Shown: positions 61,931 through 64,000 of the stretch, one piece after another | How positions within the stretch are numbered: position 1 is the stretch's first letter | Layout of the letters: every line of letters starts with the position of its first letter | Source of the DNA: Metallyticus violacea | Lineage: Eukaryota > Arthropoda > Insecta > Mantodea > Metallyticidae | DNA: 64,000 bases | Direction of reading: 5' to 3' | Assembly (NCBI GenBank): GCA_030762175.1 | Contig: CM060833.1 | Location: 160,801,501-160,865,500, forward strand | Made by a program: the position numbers and the translations under genes | Notes under the pieces: model-generated | Seen by the model: only the letters and a program-made list of their open reading frames with translations | The model's database searches: none | Told to the model about the DNA's origin: nothing

Positions 61931-62420
61931 TTTGTCCACCCTTGGCACAAATGACAACTGCAGTTCATTGTGACATGGATTAAACATCTTGGATATAGTT
62001 CATATTGATTTGAAGCCACTCTGCAATCAATTGGCCCTGAAATTTTGCAAGGTACATTGGATATCTATGACTTTTCTCAACTGATTGTTTCAAATGGTCA
62101 CACAGATTTTCTATAGGATCCAGATCTAGGGACTTCACTGGTCGGGGAGAGTTCCTCACCATGCCTGTCATACCAGTCTGTGACATGCACTTCAAGTTTT
62201 GCTGAAAAATTGGTGTGTTCACAGTTGAATTCTCTGTGAGCTGTTGAGCAAATAAGCAGCAACAGCTCATGTAGAAGTGAAATATAGTCCAGTTGGTTAA
62301 GCAGAAATAGATTGCAACAGGAAAGCCCATTTTGATGGGCATGAAGCACCTCCAGAACATCATAGATCACCACTGCTTCTACCACATGTTGTACAGTCTG
62401 TGATGCACTTGATGCCTGGC
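61930..62420 (-). mobile_element. Tc1-like transposase pseudogene
   Basis: The reverse-strand frame 61980-62363 gives MMFWRCFMPIKMG (kin: VMVWGCFS), FQQNLKC (kin: FQQDNxxxH), SLDLDPIENLCDHLKQSVEK (kin: SPDLNPIENLWDxLKRxV) and FQGQLIAEW. The catalytic aspartate of QQDN is lost. Confidence 0.7.
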
Positions 62421-62928
62421 CACATTGCTGTAAAGGGAGAAAGAGCGCACATTAGAGAATAACCTGTTTCCAGTCCTCTTCTTGTGAAGTTTCATCCATT
62501 GATTGATATGTGCATTTTTGTGTACAGGTGTCAGCTGTGGTCTCTTTCTGATTATTGTATTCTCTATGTGTCATCATGGCATGGAATTGCCTATGTAATG
62601 TATGTTATGAAATTGGGATTTCTGGAGAGTTTCCAGGAATTGTCTCATTGTAAATTGATTGGTTGACACTTCAGATAACATCTCCTGGCTGTTCCTGTCA
62701 TTTGTCAATGAGCACTTTGACTTCCAAACAGTGGTTAAAACAGTTTGATATAAATTACATTTCCTACTATTGCCTGAAATCATATTTGACTGTTCTGTGT
62801 GACACACCAGCTAAGTCAGCCCTTCTTGTACACTATGTTTAGGCATCATTCCTTTTTGCCAGTCAGTAATGTTCCTTGTGACCCATGCTATAACGCAAGA
62901 GAGAATTAATCATGCAGTTTGATGTTGG

Positions 62929-63145
62929 TCCTGATGGTCTAGTCATAACCATACTTGTCTCGTAAACCCAAAATCGCAGGTTCAATCAATCAGGGCCATT
63001 GGATTTTTCTGGCGTAAAAATCCAAAGTATAACTTCCTTCAGAAGGGAAATAAAGCTGTGGGTCCCATGTCATAGATTAACAGCACGAAAAAGAACCTCA
63101 AACCTGAAAGAAATTGTGTCCATAAACTTATAGGTGTCTGCTATA
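62929..63145 (+). repeat. tRNA-derived SINE, family 2, copy 3
   Basis: The head TCCTGATGGTCTAGTCATAA matches the other family 2 heads with several changes, and the B box GCAGGTTCAATC is followed by a small deletion. The body CTTCCTTCAGAAGGGAAATA is kept. This is the oldest-looking of the three full copies. Confidence 0.7.
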
Positions 63146-63183
63146 CTCCTGAAAGTGTCAGATCCAAAAGAAAAATGAAAAGA

Positions 63184-63184
<1 letters not shown>

Positions 63185-63231
<47 letters not shown>
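63185..63231 (+). repeat. (ATT)n microsatellite
   Basis: About 15 ATT units. Confidence 0.95.
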
Positions 63232-63232
<1 letters not shown>

Positions 63233-64000
63233 TATAAAGGAATTTTAATCAATTTTACCAGGTTGGTAAAAATATAACTGCAAAATAAATGGTCAAAAAT
63301 AAAATTATAACAAAATCAGATTAATAGACACATAGTAGAAATATACATCTTTACCTGAGAGAAAGAAATGATTTCAAAGAATGAGAAGATTGCTACAAAA
63401 GGAATGTCTGATAAGTTTTTATAATTTTGGAAGTTAATATTGCATGATGTAAGATTCTGACAAAATGATAATTGACTTTATGAGAGAGCGAGAAAGAATT
63501 AACTTCATTACTGGTAGCAAATTAAATAAAGTGATAGTACTACCCTCATTTCCAGAGCTCGAAGAAATGCCTAAGATGTGTACTTTAGAAACTGAGGGAT
63601 CAAAAACCCTTAGCATAGGAGAGCTTTAGTGTACTTATAAGTACTGGAAAATTTCTGTTATAGTAAAGTTTGATAAAGCAGTTTTGTGTATGATTTTCTT
63701 AAAGATATTTTTTTTCTCCAATTAATTTCCATCAATGGAAAATTAATAAGAGTTGCATCTTTTTTACATATTGTATATAGTTACATCCTGCTGATACTGA
63801 GATCTTTCATGTGCCATAGTTGGATCATTTTCATTGTTACTCTTTTCATTAGTCATCACAACCTTCAAGATATTTTGCAACATTGTGCAGAATAATACCG
63901 GTAAATATTAATTATGGAATATGAAGTAAAGCTACTCCACGCTGTAGTAATAGCAAATTATTTCTTTAGCTGCGCAAAAAGAGGTTTAGTTGCTGCCATT
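63232..64000. other. Atx2 intron 2, nothing recognised
   Basis: AT-rich. Short open frames at 63434-63616 (reverse) and 63686-63895 (forward) have no motif. Confidence 0.3.

Larger units (their letters stand above)
50350..64000 (+). other. Atx2 intron 2 (to window end)
   Basis: No acceptor followed by an LSm-like frame was recognised in this span, so it is read as one long intron filled with transposon remnants listed separately. From 50350 to 52530 no repeat or gene could be named. Two short open frames near 51564-51779 and 51893-52237 (+) have no recognisable motif. 57200-58130 also yields nothing I can name. Confidence 0.6.

Overview
The window looks like nuclear DNA of an insect. It is AT-rich, its genes are split by introns of 4 to 17 kb with GT/AG borders, and the introns are packed with decayed transposons: mariner/Tc1, hAT, pogo, APE-type LINEs, Penelope-like elements and tRNA-derived SINEs. 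The protein matches are to conserved arthropod genes. The repeat mix suggests a large-genome, perhaps hemimetabolous, insect, but I cannot name the species from sequence alone.

Two genuine host genes lie head to tail on the + strand. The first is the C-terminal 230 codons of the DEAD-box RNA helicase DDX52 (Rok1). They sit in six exons: 2745-2835, 6867-6989, 15255-15405, 20951-21026, 37679-37843 and 49047-49134, with poly(A) signals near 49178-49203. The exons for the helicase N-terminal domain lie before base 1. The second gene is Ataxin-2 (Atx2). Its start codon is at 49958, 824 bases past the DDX52 stop, in a small CpG-containing region that probably holds its promoter. Coding exons 1 (49958-49995) and 2 (50247-50349) reach the start of the LSm domain. 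A third exon was not found, so intron 2 is probably longer than 13.6 kb.

Almost everything else is intronic mobile DNA. From left to right: 0.5-2.2 kb is a LINE remnant split by a mariner; 5.9-6.6 kb is a short mariner with terminal repeats; 8.0-9.8 kb is a SINE and a hAT remnant; 9.9-20.8 kb is a mixture of Penelope-like fold-backs and mariner/Tc1 copies; 21.8-36.5 kb holds a recognisable Penelope-like element (RT with YVDD plus GIY-YIG endonuclease), a pseudogene of a repeated arthropod gene family, and more mariner, SINE and Penelope copies; 38-48.8 kb holds mariner, a 590-base Penelope palindrome, pogo, and a LINE split by a mariner; 52.5-63.2 kb holds Penelope, LINE, SINE, mariner and Tc1 remnants inside Atx2 intron 2.

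The most interesting signal is a recurring one. Penelope-like ends occur again and again as inverted, outward-facing pairs, and many carry a short motif of the form CTGANGAT, stem II, GAAAC-NN-GTH. This reads as a minimal hammerhead ribozyme. At least ten loci show inverted pairing and several motifs have an intact core (10175-10208, 30412-30445, 35717-35753, 56351-56389, 56405-56439). Hammerhead ribozymes are known from Penelope-like elements. The repeated head-to-head arrangement of such ends is what deserves a second look here.
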